DNA from: Limnochordales bacterium
GTDB lineage: Bacteria; Bacillota; Limnochordia; Limnochordales; DUMU01
Reading direction: 5' to 3'
NCBI GenBank assembly: GCA_014896315.1
Contig: JADBKP010000012.1
Location: 1-46,485 of the forward strand
DNA: 46,485 nucleotides
The translations under genes were made by a program, and so were the position numbers. Of the stretch, positions 9,379-18,557 are shown piece by piece. Each line of letters starts with the position of its first letter. The first letter of the stretch is position 1. The notes under the pieces were generated by a model. It ran no database searches. It saw nothing but the letters and a program-made list of their open reading frames with translations, and was not told the origin of the DNA.

Positions 9379-10836
9379 GTGATCCAGACGATGACCACAG
9401 TGGTGGCGTGCTCAGTGGCGCTGCTCCTGATCTTCCTTGGCGGGAGTCCGATAGAGGCTTCAGAGTCCAAGCCAGTCGGTTCCTCTGATTCGGCCCGCAT
9501 CAGGGAGCTGCTCTTCTGCGAACCCGGTCCCACCGTCGACCCAGGCTTTGCCTACTACCAGGGACGTTCACCGGAGAGCATAGCTGAGGAGATAGCGCTA
9601 CGCGGTTACCGAACCGTGCACCTGGTGATAACCAGTGAAAAGAATGTCAACGCGGCGCTGATCGATGCGTTCCACGACGAAGGTATCGCCGTCTGGGGCA
9701 TGGTCTGGGCGGGCGGTACGTACAGCACGGTTGGCTTTCCGCCCGAGTGGGAAGAGTGGCGCCAGCAACTGATCAAGCCGGCAGCTCCGAGCGGCTTCAT
9801 ATACCTTTCTCCGTACCATCCGGATTTCCGGGAATGGAAGAAGCAGTCTCTAGCTGAGCTGGTGCGTACTTATCCGCTGGACGGGATCGAGCTGGTGGAG
9901 GCGTTCTTCCCCAACTGGGAGGGTCTGCGGTCAGGGGTCTACGGCGACATCGGCCCGTACGCCGAAAAAGCCTTCCGGGAGAGATTTGGCGAGGAGCCGC
10001 CCAACTTCACCGACGTGCGCCACCCGCGGTTTTACACGAAGGTTCCTGACCTTTACAAGAAGTGGGTGCAGTTTCGTGTTGACACGGTGACCGAGTGGCT
10101 CGACTATCTGATAAACAGCGAAGGCGGTATCCGGGATGCTCGCCCGGGCATCCCGGTCGCGACCTGGACTCTGGCGACGGACTGGGCGGGAGCCCTGGAG
10201 AAGTCCCGGGTTGATCTGGGTGAGGATACGGCGGCTATCGTATCCCGGGTAAAGCCGGATATCCATTTCTTGCAGACCAACTGGCCGGACTGGATCAAGC
10301 CCGATCTGCCGCCGGATTACATGCGCAAGTACACTCCTTTCATCGAGGAGATTCGCCGGGTAGCACCGGGTATTCCCATCGGGTTGCAGGGTGACATCGG
10401 TTCACTGGAATCGATGCGGCGTGACTGGGACTGGATCGGTCAATTTGCCCGGGCAGCAAAAGAGACAGGATTTTCCACTTATACCATCTACGAGTACCAT
10501 ATAGGCCTCTACATGTATACTGAAGCACCACGAGTGGTAAAGGTAAGGCGGGGAGGTCCGGGTTGGGTCATTCTTTCGTTCAACAAGCGGGTAGACGCAT
10601 GGTCCGCCCGGGATACGAATAACTTTGCCTTGCCTGCCGGCCTCACCGTCGACCAGGTGCTGGTGGATGGGAATCGGGTGATGCTTCACCTGCAGGGGCC
10701 GGCGGAGCTGATAAACGGTGAAGTGAAACTGATGGTGAGCGGTATTGCCGACACTCCCGAGCTGCGGTTGCTCAAGAATTATCCGGCGCTTACCATGCAG
10801 CCGCAAACAATAACCATACCGGCGGTGGGCTCATGA
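9379..10836 (+). CDS. Secreted TIM-barrel glycoside-hydrolase-like protein with C-terminal Ig-like domain; specific function unknown
   Basis: About 485 residues. A signal peptide (hydrophobic TVVACSVALLLIFLGG, probable cleavage near IEASES) points to export. The main domain (about 35-375) alternates helices and strands in a barrel-like pattern: SIAEEIALRGYRTVHLVI, ALIDAFHDEGIAVWGMVWAG, YPLDGIELVEAFFP, GIPVATWTLATDW, PDIHFLQTNWPDW, GIPIGLQGDIGS. This resembles the GHL/family-10-like putative glycosyl hydrolases; glutamates in DGIELVEAF are candidate catalytic residues, unproven. The last 90 residues (VILSFNKRVDAWSARDTNNFAL...) look like an SbsA-type Ig-like domain. The GTG at 9379 is chosen after AAAGGAG; ATG 9391 is possible, and ATG 9322 lies in the terminator loop. 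Its stop overlaps the start of fur by 4 bases, so the two are probably translationally coupled. I do not recognise the exact family. Confidence 0.6.
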   Translation: MIQTMTTVVACSVALLLIFLGGSPIEASESKPVGSSDSARIRELLFCEPGPTVDPGFAYYQGRSPESIAEEIALRGYRTVHLVITSEKNVNAALIDAFHDEGIAVWGMVWAGGTYSTVGFPPEWEEWRQQLIKPAAPSGFIYLSPYHPDFREWKKQSLAELVRTYPLDGIELVEAFFPNWEGLRSGVYGDIGPYAEKAFRERFGEEPPNFTDVRHPRFYTKVPDLYKKWVQFRVDTVTEWLDYLINSEGGIRDARPGIPVATWTLATDWAGALEKSRVDLGEDTAAIVSRVKPDIHFLQTNWPDWIKPDLPPDYMRKYTPFIEEIRRVAPGIPIGLQGDIGSLESMRRDWDWIGQFARAAKETGFSTYTIYEYHIGLYMYTEAPRVVKVRRGGPGWVILSFNKRVDAWSARDTNNFALPAGLTVDQVLVDGNRVMLHLQGPAELINGEVKLMVSGIADTPELRLLKNYPALTMQPQTITIPAVGS

Positions 10837-11282
10837 CCGATTGGGTGGAGAAGGTGAGGCAGGTCATCGCAGCCCGTGATCAACGGCTGACACCCCAGAG
10901 GCAACTGGTTCTGCAAGTTCTCGCGCGTGAGGGTGATAGCCACCTTTCGGCCGAGGAGATATATCTTCTCGCCCGACGGGAGATGCCGGAGATCGGACTG
11001 GCTACAGTCTACCGTACTCTGGAGCTCTTCGCCGAGCTCGGCGTTATTTCGCGGCTGGAGGTGGGGGCCGGCCAGGCCCGGTACGAGCTGAATCGGCAGC
11101 CAGATCTCCACTACCACCACCACCTGATCTGTCGCAAGTGTGGACGGATCGAGGAGTTTCGCGAGGATCTGCTGGAGGAGCTAGAGCGCCGGGTTGAAGA
11201 GGAGACCGGCTTCAGTATCACCGATCACAACCTGCGCTTCTTCGGTTTGTGCCGCAGCTGTCGCACGAACGGTTCAGCCTAG
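10833..11282 (+). CDS. Fur-family transcriptional regulator
   Basis: A 149-residue winged-helix metalloregulator. The DNA-binding part includes RLTPQRQLVLQVLARE and the recognition helix region LATVYRTLELFAELGVI. The dimerisation and metal part has HYHHHLICRKCGRIEEF and a second CXXC (LCRSCR), together a four-cysteine zinc site, plus the regulatory-site histidines. It could be Fur, Zur or PerR; the sequence alone does not separate them. The ATG overlaps the stop of the upstream secreted protein (ATGA), and there is no own promoter, which is unusual for a global regulator. The following 464 bases hold the valS promoter and T-box. Confidence 0.88.
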   Translation: MTDWVEKVRQVIAARDQRLTPQRQLVLQVLAREGDSHLSAEEIYLLARREMPEIGLATVYRTLELFAELGVISRLEVGAGQARYELNRQPDLHYHHHLICRKCGRIEEFREDLLEELERRVEEETGFSITDHNLRFFGLCRSCRTNGSA

Positions 11283-11344
11283 CAAGGGCCGGAGTCGGTC
11301 GGTCAGCAACAGAAGGCGCAGATCGCCCCCGGGAGCGCGGACAG

Positions 11345-11373
11345 TTGTAGAGAATGGTGTTTCCAGCTATACT
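11345..11373 (+). promoter_or_regulatory. SigA promoter of the T-box/valS unit
   Basis: TTGTAG (11345-11350), a 17-base spacer and TATACT (11368-11373). The predicted start near 11380 lies just before the T-box leader. A palindrome GCTTGCC-A-GGCAAGC (11389-11403) lies immediately downstream. Confidence 0.65.
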
Positions 11374-11420
11374 GGGGTAGACAGACTTGCTTGCCAGGCA
11401 AGCTGCGAGTATGTCTCAAA

Positions 11421-11681
11421 GGCGATGAAGAAGAGGAGTAGGCTGGTCAGGGCAGGAAGCGAGGCGGATCCAGCGGGTGCGAGGTCCGCTCTGTCCACCG
11501 GCTGAAGGTCGCTTCGGAGCTGCTGCGGCGAAATCCACCAGGAGAGTAGCGGCAGACGGTAAACCCCGTTACGGTAAGCGAGAGCCTGTCGAGGGCGTTT
11601 GGTATTGGATTGGGTGCCCGACAGGAATACAGGTGGTACCGCGGAAGATGGCCCTCTTTCGTCCTGTAGACGGAAGAGGGC
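11421..11681 (+). promoter_or_regulatory. T-box riboswitch (valine), upstream of valS
   Basis: The leader carries the T-box landmarks in order: an AGTA-like box (GAAGAGGAGTAGG, about 11428-11441), a stem I distal part (GGTGCGAGGTCCGCTC, about 11476-11492), a specifier region CTGAAGGTCGCTTCGGAGC with GTC (valine) at 11508-11510, the T-box proper AGGTGGTACCGCGG (11630-11643) and a terminator hairpin. Uncharged tRNA(Val) is expected to pair with GTC and, through its CCA end, with the antiterminator bulge, allowing transcription into valS. Boundaries of stem I are approximate. Confidence 0.88.
11651..11681 (+). terminator. T-box terminator hairpin
   Basis: GCCCTCTTTCGTC (11651-11663) pairs with GACGGAAGAGGGC (11669-11681), 13 pairs with one G-U, loop CTGTA. 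Only ATCTGTGTTATT follows, so the uridine tract is poor for a T-box terminator. Confidence 0.75.
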
Positions 11682-11746
11682 ATCTGTGTTATTCGCGCAA
11701 GGAAATACGCGGTGATCGAGGCGCAAGGCAGAGGGGAGATGGGCGT

Positions 11747-14599
11747 ATGGGGTTGGATACGGAAGCAAGCAGGCATCTGGCTGAGACAGAGGTGCTCCGC
11801 ACCGGGGGCGGTGAGGCACGGTCCGGGAGTGTGCGGGGAAACGAGGCCGGCCACACCGGCACTGCGGCCGAACCGCTGCCAAAAACCTTCGATCCCAAGC
11901 AGGTAGAGAGACGATGGTACGAATTCTGGCTTAAGAACCGCCTCTTCCATGCCGAAGTCGATCCGACTCGTGAACCGTTTTCCATGGTGATCCCGCCTCC
12001 GAACGTGACGGGGCAGCTGCACATGGGACATGCCCTGGACAACACGATGCAGGACATTTTCGTGCGCTGGGAGCGCATGCGAGGCAAGAACGCAGTCTGG
12101 ATTCCCGGAACCGACCACGCCGGCATCGCTACCCAGATCCGTGTGGAGGAGGAGCTCGCCAAGGAGGGCAAGAGCCGGTACGACCTGGGACGGGAGAAGT
12201 TTCTCGAGCGGGTCTGGGCTTGGAAGGAACATTACGGTCACCGTATCATCGAGCAGCTACAGCGGCTCGGCAGCTCCTGCGACTGGGATCGGGAACGGTT
12301 CACCATGGATGAGGGTTGTTCCCGCGCGGTGCGGGAAGTCTTCGTCCGCCTCTATGAGAAGGGGCTGATCTACCAGGGGGACTACATCATTAACTGGTGT
12401 CCCCGCTGTCGGACCGCCCTATCGGATATAGAGGTGGAGCATGAGGAGGTGGACGCGCAGCTTTACTACATCCGGTATCCGCTCGTAAGAGCTGCCGCCG
12501 GTGAACCGGAGTACATAATGGTTGCCACCACCCGGCCTGAGACCATGCTGGGGGATACCGGTGTGGCGGTTAACCCGAACGATAAGCGTTACGCCCATCT
12601 TGTGGGGCGCAAAGCGATTCTGCCGCTGGTTTGGCGGGAGATTCCGATCTTCGCCGACGATTATGTCGACCCTGCCTTTGGCACGGGGGCGGTCAAAGTA
12701 ACCCCCGCGCACGACCCCAACGACTTTGAGATGGGCAGGCGTCATGGACTTGGCATGATCAAAGTGATCGACGAGGACGCCCGTCTGACCGATGCGGTTC
12801 CCGCAGCCTATCGAGGGCTCACCCGAGAAGAGGCCCGGCGCAAAGTGCTGGCGGACCTGGAAGCGGAAGGCTATCTGGTCAGGGTCGAACCCTTGCGCCA
12901 CGCCGTCGGTCACTGCCAGCGCTGCGGTACCATTGTCGAGCCGCTTGTCTCCAAACAGTGGTTTGTGCGTATGAAGCCGCTGGCCGAGCCGGCTCTGGCT
13001 GCGGTGCGCGCGGGAAAGATCCGTTTCGTTCCTGAACGGTTCACCACCCTCTTCAACAACTGGGTGGAGAATGTGCGCGACTGGTGCATCTCCCGCCAGC
13101 TGTGGTGGGGCCACCGCATTCCCGTCTGGTACTGTGACGCCTGCGGCCACCAGTGGGCGACCGTCACCGATCCCGTCGCCTGCCCGCGTTGCGCCGCAAC
13201 GGTGGGCGGCGGCCAGGTAAGGCAGGATCCGGACGTGCTGGACACATGGTTCTCCTCGGCTCTCTGGCCATTCTCCACCATGGGCTGGCCGGAGAAGACC
13301 CCCGAACTCTGCCATTGGTATCCCACAACCCTGCTGGTCACGGGGTTTGACATCATCTTCTTCTGGGTCGCCCGCATGGTCTTCATGGGCCTTGAGTTTA
13401 TGGGCGATGTGCCCTTCCGCACCGTCCTCATCCACGGCCTCGTCCGGGATGCGCTGGGGCGGAAGATGAGCAAATCCCTGGGCAATGGCATTGACCCCAT
13501 CGATGTGATCGAAGAGTACGGGGCGGATGCCCTTCGTTTCACACTGGTGAACGGGGTCGGGCCCGGCAACGACATGCGGTATGTGCCCGAACGGGTGGAA
13601 GCCGCCCGCAACTTTGCCAACAAGATCTGGAATGCCTCCCGCTTTGCCCTGCTCAATCTGGAAGGTTTCCAGCCATCGGTAGACGAGAGCGAGATGCCCG
13701 GCTGGGTCGCCGCCTACCGGGAGAAGCTGGCGCTGGCGGACCGGTGGATTCTCTCCCGCTGGAACTCTGCGCTAACGGAGCTCACCCGGCACCTGGAGCA
13801 GTATGACCTGGGGGAGGCCGCTCGGGAGCTCTACGATTTCATCTGGGATGAACTGTGCGACTGGTACATCGAGATGAGCAAGCCACGCCTGTATGGTGCG
13901 GCCGGCCCGGAGCGTGAGGCGAGCCGGCAGGTGCTCTGGTTCGTCCTGCGGGGCACCCTGGAGATGCTCCATCCTTTCATGCCTTTTATCACGGAAGAAT
14001 TGTGGCAGCGCCTGCCATCGCCCGCTGGTGGGAAACGACCAATCTCGATCATGGTCAATCCCTGGCCCAAGCCGGATGAACGGTTGCACGATGCGGAGGC
14101 CGAGCAGAAGGTCAACCTGTTACGGGAGACGATCACCGCCATTCGGAACATACGGGCGGAGATGCAGGTGCCGCCTGGCCGGCGTGTGCAGGCGATCTTT
14201 CATGCTGAGCCGGATAAAGTGAAAGTGCTGCAGGAATCGGCCGTGCTCCTTGAGCAACTGGCCGGTCTTGACCGGCAGGGTCTCGCATTTGCCGGGCTCG
14301 CGGCCGAGCGCCCGAGGGAGGCGGCTGCGGCCGTGGCAGGCGGGGTAGAGATCTATCTGCCCCTTGCCGGGCTGGTGGACCTGGAGAGCGAGAGAGCCCG
14401 GCTTGAGAAAGAGCTGGCCGAGGCCCGCGCCGAGGCGGAGAGGTCGGCGCAGCGTCTAGCTGACGAGAGGTTTGTCACCAGAGCGCCCCAAGCGGTGGTG
14501 GAGCGGGAGCGGGAGCGGCTTGCCCGCTACCAGGCGACCGTTGCGAAGCTGGAGGCCAGGCTCAAGATGCTGGAGAGCGCTGCGGGTAGTAGCCGGTGA
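11747..14599 (+). CDS. valS: Valyl-tRNA synthetase
   Basis: Charges tRNA(Val). Class I motifs: HMGH (residues 92-95) and KMSKS (573-577). The editing (CP1) domain lies between them, followed by an anticodon-binding domain (about 690-850) and a C-terminal coiled-coil arm (about 875-945; [19 protein letters not shown]). The ATG at 11747 is chosen because GAGGGGA (11731-11737) precedes it and it lies after the T-box terminator; the frame stays open back to 11477, but that would place the start inside the riboswitch. The result is 950 residues, with about 45 polar residues before the family N-terminus ([14 protein letters not shown]), so a later start cannot be fully excluded. folC overlaps its stop. 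Confidence 0.95.
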   Translation: MGLDTEASRHLAETEVLRTGGGEARSGSVRGNEAGHTGTAAEPLPKTFDPKQVERRWYEFWLKNRLFHAEVDPTREPFSMVIPPPNVTGQLHMGHALDNTMQDIFVRWERMRGKNAVWIPGTDHAGIATQIRVEEELAKEGKSRYDLGREKFLERVWAWKEHYGHRIIEQLQRLGSSCDWDRERFTMDEGCSRAVREVFVRLYEKGLIYQGDYIINWCPRCRTALSDIEVEHEEVDAQLYYIRYPLVRAAAGEPEYIMVATTRPETMLGDTGVAVNPNDKRYAHLVGRKAILPLVWREIPIFADDYVDPAFGTGAVKVTPAHDPNDFEMGRRHGLGMIKVIDEDARLTDAVPAAYRGLTREEARRKVLADLEAEGYLVRVEPLRHAVGHCQRCGTIVEPLVSKQWFVRMKPLAEPALAAVRAGKIRFVPERFTTLFNNWVENVRDWCISRQLWWGHRIPVWYCDACGHQWATVTDPVACPRCAATVGGGQVRQDPDVLDTWFSSALWPFSTMGWPEKTPELCHWYPTTLLVTGFDIIFFWVARMVFMGLEFMGDVPFRTVLIHGLVRDALGRKMSKSLGNGIDPIDVIEEYGADALRFTLVNGVGPGNDMRYVPERVEAARNFANKIWNASRFALLNLEGFQPSVDESEMPGWVAAYREKLALADRWILSRWNSALTELTRHLEQYDLGEAARELYDFIWDELCDWYIEMSKPRLYGAAGPEREASRQVLWFVLRGTLEMLHPFMPFITEELWQRLPSPAGGKRPISIMVNPWPKPDERLHDAEAEQKVNLLRETITAIRNIRAEMQVPPGRRVQAIFHAEPDKVKVLQESAVLLEQLAGLDRQGLAFAGLAAERPREAAAAVAGGVEIYLPLAGLVDLESERARLEKELAEARAEAERSAQRLADERFVTRAPQAVVERERERLARYQATVAKLEARLKMLESAAGSSR

Positions 14600-15990
14600 C
14601 GAGTATGGCGCTTACATATGAAGAGGCTGTCGAGGTGCTGCGGCAGCGAGAACGTTTCGGCGTGCGGCCGGGGCTTGAGAGAATCGCAGCGATCCTCGAT
14701 CTTCTGGGACATCCGGAGCGGGAGTTCGCCTCCATCCATATTGCTGGAACGAACGGAAAGGGGTCGACCGCTGCCATCCTGGCAGCCCTTCTCCAGACGG
14801 CCGGATACCGGGTGGGGCTCTACACCTCACCCCACCTGATGGCGCCCACCGAGCGTGTCGCCGTTCAGGGCGCTCCTATATCCGCGGAGCTATTTGCCCG
14901 CGCAGTGACGGAGGCGGTGACCGCAGGCGAAGCGCTGGCGGCTGCCCATCCGGAGCTCGGAGCGGCCACGCAGTTTGAGATCTATACTGCGGCCGGGTTT
15001 TGGGCCTTCTCCCAGGAGAGGGTGGATGTGGCCGTGGTGGAGGTGGGGCTGGGCGGCCGTCTGGACGCTACTTCTGTCCTGCAGCCAGAGGTGGCGGTAA
15101 TCACTCCCATCGGCCTTGACCACACCGAGATCCTGGGGCCGACGCTGGCTCAGATCGCCGCCGAGAAGGCTGCCATCATCAAGCCGGGGACGGCGGTGGT
15201 GGTGGCACCCCAGCCGCCGGAGGCCGCAGAGGTGATCGCCTCCCGCATCGCGGAAGTGGATAGCCCGTCAGCTTTCTGGGTGCACGCGGGAGAGGCGGGC
15301 GACGCTCCGGGCCGGTTGCCCGTCACTTATGCTGTCAGGCGGTCCGACTGGCAGGGGACGGAGTTTGCGCTGACGTTACCCGGCCTGACGTTACCTTCAC
15401 TGACTATTCCGCTGGCCGGAGCGCACCAGGCGCTCAACGCCGCGGTCGCTCTGGCGGCTTTTTACGCTTTCGCCGCCCGGCGGGGTGAGAGACGGCTGGT
15501 TGATCCGCGGGTGATTGAGCTGGCCCTGAGACGGGTAGCCTGGCCGGGGCGTCTTGAGATGGTAGCGGAAGATCCCCGGGTAGTGCTGGATGGAGCCCAT
15601 AATCCGGATGGAGCACGCGTCCTTGCTGCCGCGTTGCGAATGCTTTGCCCCTCCCGCCCGCTGGTGATGGTGTTTGGTAGCCTTGCCAGCAAAGATTGGC
15701 CGGCGGTTTTGGCAGAATTGCTACCCCTGGCCGATGGGTTGATTGCTACCGCGCCGAAGAACCCCCGGACTCCCGCTGTTGACCCGGCCCTGGTGGTGGA
15801 ACGGGCGGTGCAGATGCGACCGAAACTGCCCTGCGGGGCCGTGGCAGTTACTCCCCCGGAAAGTGCAGTACGGCTGGCGGTGGAGTGGGCGGAGAAGTCC
15901 GGAACGGTGCTTGTCTGCGGTTCACTATACCTGGTCGGAGATGTGCGGCCCATCTGGCGGCAGGATTGGCGCGCGTACGTAGAGAAGTAA
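14596..15990 (+). CDS. folC: Folylpolyglutamate synthase / dihydrofolate synthase
   Basis: Adds glutamate to folates (and in many bacteria to dihydropteroate). It has the Mur-ligase-like ATP site [13 protein letters not shown] (about residues 50-62), the folate loop [12 protein letters not shown], an omega region with [15 protein letters not shown], the [13 protein letters not shown] block and the C-terminal [13 protein letters not shown]. At 464 residues it is slightly long. The GTG at 14596 overlaps the valS stop (GTGA); the ATG at 14605 is an equally possible start. It probably shares the T-box-controlled transcript with valS, a pairing common in Firmicutes. Confidence 0.94.
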   Translation: MTSMALTYEEAVEVLRQRERFGVRPGLERIAAILDLLGHPEREFASIHIAGTNGKGSTAAILAALLQTAGYRVGLYTSPHLMAPTERVAVQGAPISAELFARAVTEAVTAGEALAAAHPELGAATQFEIYTAAGFWAFSQERVDVAVVEVGLGGRLDATSVLQPEVAVITPIGLDHTEILGPTLAQIAAEKAAIIKPGTAVVVAPQPPEAAEVIASRIAEVDSPSAFWVHAGEAGDAPGRLPVTYAVRRSDWQGTEFALTLPGLTLPSLTIPLAGAHQALNAAVALAAFYAFAARRGERRLVDPRVIELALRRVAWPGRLEMVAEDPRVVLDGAHNPDGARVLAAALRMLCPSRPLVMVFGSLASKDWPAVLAELLPLADGLIATAPKNPRTPAVDPALVVERAVQMRPKLPCGAVAVTPPESAVRLAVEWAEKSGTVLVCGSLYLVGDVRPIWRQDWRAYVEK

Positions 15991-16033
15991 GGTTGGTGGG
16001 ATGATCCAGGAAACGTCTGGGAGGGATGGGGAG

Positions 16034-16939
16034 ATGCGTGGGGGCAGACACCGTCCCGGGCGGGGTTCAGGCTTGCCTGCAGGCCGGCCTGCCCACGATG
16101 GTGGGCAGGCATTGCCACCAGGCGGTTTGAAGGTTGCGGCGAGAAAGAAGCGGCCTTACCGGTCGCAACTGACGGTCCTGTACATCATCGCGGTGATAGC
16201 CTGCGTGATCCTGGGCTATATCGTCGGGCAACGGTTGCTCCCCGGCAACGAGGAGAAGGAGCAGCTCGCCCAGTCAACCCTGGCAGGGGCCGGAAGCGGT
16301 CAGGTGGCCGGTGAGAACGCTACCAGCAGTTCCATGGGGACCGAGGCCACGGGGCAGGATTCGGAATCCCTCCTGCCACCTCTCATTACTTCGGGCGCCT
16401 CTTCGGACGTGGTGGGCGCGGGAGTAGATGATACGGCTGGAGCGGCCGGGGATGTGAGGCCGTCCACCTCGCCCCAGGGGTCCGAAGTGCCGCAGGTATC
16501 TCTGCCTGTGCTGGGAGCCGGGGGAGTGGATACCTCGGTCGCGCCGCGGCCGGCGGCGCCGTTCTCTGCCGAAACTTCGGGCAGCTCGACCGCTCGCGTC
16601 AGCTCGCCGGCGAAATCAGGAAAGAAGAGCGGTGAGCAGGCGGTCTCATCCTCTGCCCCGACCGGAGCGGCCGCGCGCCAGACGTCTCCGGCACCAGTTG
16701 GGGGGGCTACCGAGGAGGGACTCTATCGGGTGATAGTCGGAAAACGGGCCAGCCTGAGTGAGGCCAAAGCGCTGGAAGCCAGGGCTAAGGAGGCGGGCTT
16801 GGAAGTGTGGGTATCAGGTAGCGGCCCCTACCAGGTGCAGGTGGGTGCTTTCCGAAACCGTGCTAACGCTGTCGCATATGCGGAGGAGTTGCAGTCCAGG
16901 GGCTTCCCGGAGGCGGAAGTGATCGAACCGGCCTCATAG
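16034..16939 (+). CDS. SPOR-domain single-pass membrane protein
   Basis: About 300 residues: a basic cytoplasmic N-terminus, one membrane segment (LTVLYIIAVIACVILGYIVG), a long Ser/Ala/Gly/Pro-rich extracellular linker (about 85-230) and a C-terminal SPOR domain (about 232-300; YRVIVGKRASLSEAKALEAR, then YQVQVGAFRNRANAVAYAEEL). SPOR domains bind peptidoglycan with denuded glycan strands, usually at division or engulfment septa. GGGAGGG (16019-16025) lies 8 bases before the ATG at 16034, which is therefore preferred to ATG 16001. A TTG at 16127 would remove a low-complexity stretch encoded by a palindromic sequence and also gives a normal N-terminus. A terminator follows the gene. Confidence 0.8.
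   Translation: MRGGRHRPGRGSGLPAGRPAHDGGQALPPGGLKVAARKKRPYRSQLTVLYIIAVIACVILGYIVGQRLLPGNEEKEQLAQSTLAGAGSGQVAGENATSSSMGTEATGQDSESLLPPLITSGASSDVVGAGVDDTAGAAGDVRPSTSPQGSEVPQVSLPVLGAGGVDTSVAPRPAAPFSAETSGSSTARVSSPAKSGKKSGEQAVSSSAPTGAAARQTSPAPVGGATEEGLYRVIVGKRASLSEAKALEARAKEAGLEVWVSGSGPYQVQVGAFRNRANAVAYAEELQSRGFPEAEVIEPAS
16087..16110. repeat. Perfect 10-bp inverted repeat inside the 5' end of the SPOR gene
   Basis: GCCTGCCCAC (16087-16096), spacer gatg, GTGGGCAGGC (16101-16110). It is preceded by overlapping palindromes GCCTGCAGGC and CAGGCCGGCCTG. The arrangement looks like a small dispersed REP-like element rather than coding sequence under protein constraint. Other copies in the genome cannot be checked here. 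Confidence 0.6.
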
Positions 16940-16977
16940 CCTGACTCATTCCCTTCGTACCCCGTTGATAGACGTCA

Positions 16978-17023
16978 GCCCGGCATCGCCCCGTCAGGAG
17001 ATGCCGGGCCTTCTTTCTTGTTG
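16978..17023 (+). terminator. Intrinsic terminator after the SPOR gene
   Basis: GCCCGGCATC (16978-16987) pairs perfectly with GATGCCGGGC (17000-17009) around a 12-base loop, followed by CTTCTTTCTTGTTG. It closes the valS-folC-SPOR transcript. Confidence 0.88.
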
Positions 17024-17180
17024 TAGCGGGATTGCGGCTGCCCCCTGGACGGTGTTCTTCATCCGGGAACGTGCCTGCACGCTTGTTCTTTGGCAGTTCT
17101 AGCGGGCTGTACGGGCTAATACCCCTGTTATCGCCGGTATTGCCGGCCGGAGAGGATCCTTCGGGTCAGGAGGGAATCGG

Positions 17181-18326
17181 GTGGCAGGCAGGTATGAACT
17201 GCCAGTGATCAGCCCCCACCGCGGACCGAAGGCCAGGACATACCACCAGCACCTGCGGCACAGCCGAAAGGGCCGGCGTAGGGGCGGGCTCCCTGCCGAG
17301 CACCTGCGACGCCACCGCAGGGACCGGGGGCTGCCGACGGGTGGATTGCTGGCTCGTTCACTGCTGGCCGTGTTCCTTGGCGTAGTACTGGTGCTGGCCC
17401 TTATCTGGCCGGGCCCGCGGCGGGAGCAGGCGGATGAGGCGGTTCGTTCCGGGCCAACGATCCGCCTATGGGATCACAGCAGCCGGCAACTGCTGGAGAT
17501 GCCGCTTGAGGAGTATCTTCTCGGAGTGGTGGCAGCGGAAATGCCGGCTAATATGCCGCTTGAGGCGTTAAAGGCTCAGGCGGTGGCGGCGCGGACGCTC
17601 GCACTGCGGGCGCTGTACAGCGGGGCAAGAGTGGTTGAAGAGCCGCGGGCGAATCTCTCTTCCGATTACCGCGCGGGCCAGGCGTGGAAAAGCACGGCCG
17701 TGCTGCGCAAGCAGTGGGGGATCTTACTTTACCAGTGGAACATGTACCGGATCCGCAAAGCAGTGCAGGCTACGGCCGGCATAGTGCTTACATACAACGG
17801 GCAGCTGATCTTTCCCGCCTTTCACTCGACCTCGGGGGGTATGACCGAGAACAGCGAGAATTACTGGTCGGAGGCGCTACCTTACCTGCGGTCGGTGATC
17901 AGCCCCCACGAGGACCGGTCCCCCTACCGGGAGCAGGTTGTACGGCTTTCGCCGGCCGATGTGCGAGCCCGGCTGGCAGCCGTGGCCACCGCCCCCTCTG
18001 GATTATCCACGCACCCGGGATCGGAAAGCGGCCGCCAGAATAGCCAGATCAGGGTGATCAGCCGCTATCCTTCGGGCCGAGTTAATCTTTTTGAGTTTGA
18101 GGGCCGGGTGTACACCGGCCGGCAGGTGCGAGAGGCGCTGAACCTGCCGAGCAGCTGGTTCTATGTTACGGTGGAAGGCGGCCAGCTCACGTTCCGGGTA
18201 AAGGGGTATGGCCACGGAGTGGGATTATCTCAGTACGGAGCCGCCGGGATGGCTGAGCGCGGGAGTAAATATCAAGAGATACTTGCCCATTACTACCAGG
18301 GGACGACCCTTGCCCGGGCTTACTAG
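17181..18326 (+). CDS. spoIID: SpoIID-like peptidoglycan lytic transglycosylase
   Basis: SpoIID cleaves glycan strands during engulfment of the forespore, acting with SpoIIP and SpoIIM. The protein has 381 residues: a long, very basic cytoplasmic head (about 1-55), one membrane segment (LLARSLLAVFLGVVLVLALIW) and the SpoIID/LytB domain. The catalytic glutamate is E120 in VVAAEMPANMP, followed by LKAQAVAARTLAL; AFHSTSGGMTE and the terminal GYGHGVGLSQYGAAGMA are family hallmarks. AGGAGGG (17168-17174) precedes the GTG start by 6 bases. The basic head is longer than in B. subtilis. It stands alone between a terminator and the mrp promoter. I see no convincing SigE promoter in the 150 bases upstream, and none of its usual partners are nearby. 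It could instead be the LytB-like paralogue. Confidence 0.88.
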   Translation: MAGRYELPVISPHRGPKARTYHQHLRHSRKGRRRGGLPAEHLRRHRRDRGLPTGGLLARSLLAVFLGVVLVLALIWPGPRREQADEAVRSGPTIRLWDHSSRQLLEMPLEEYLLGVVAAEMPANMPLEALKAQAVAARTLALRALYSGARVVEEPRANLSSDYRAGQAWKSTAVLRKQWGILLYQWNMYRIRKAVQATAGIVLTYNGQLIFPAFHSTSGGMTENSENYWSEALPYLRSVISPHEDRSPYREQVVRLSPADVRARLAAVATAPSGLSTHPGSESGRQNSQIRVISRYPSGRVNLFEFEGRVYTGRQVREALNLPSSWFYVTVEGGQLTFRVKGYGHGVGLSQYGAAGMAERGSKYQEILAHYYQGTTLARAY

Positions 18327-18397
18327 AAGACCACGGGTGCTTCTTCTCCACCTCTTATCCTTTCTTCCCCCCACCACTCCGTTGTTACGCCGCGCCG

Positions 18398-18426
18398 TTG
18401 ACGGGGGTAGCTGCGGGGGTTACCAT
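18398..18426 (+). promoter_or_regulatory. SigA promoter of mrp
   Basis: TTGACG (18398-18403), exactly 17 bases, TACCAT (18421-18426). The leader to the GTG start is about 125 bases and holds no obvious structure. Confidence 0.6.
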
Positions 18427-18557
18427 TAACGTGAACAGCAACAATTAAGCCGGTTTATAAATGACTAACACTACAAACTTGCGGCCTGTTTGTCGCTTCT
18501 GTCACGCGGGTATGGCTCCTCGTGCGGGGCGGCACAAAGCGGATAAGGGGGATAACA

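Noticed and set aside
11477-11746. In-frame upstream extension of valS by 90 codons
   Set aside because: It would start inside the T-box riboswitch and run through its terminator; the sequence is low-complexity and the ATG at 11747 has a binding site.
17205-17909. 15-base direct repeat GTGATCAGCCCCCAC at 17205-17219 and 17895-17909 in spoIID
   Set aside because: Both copies encode VISPH in frame in different parts of the protein; most likely chance or short codon-level similarity, not a mobile or regulatory repeat.
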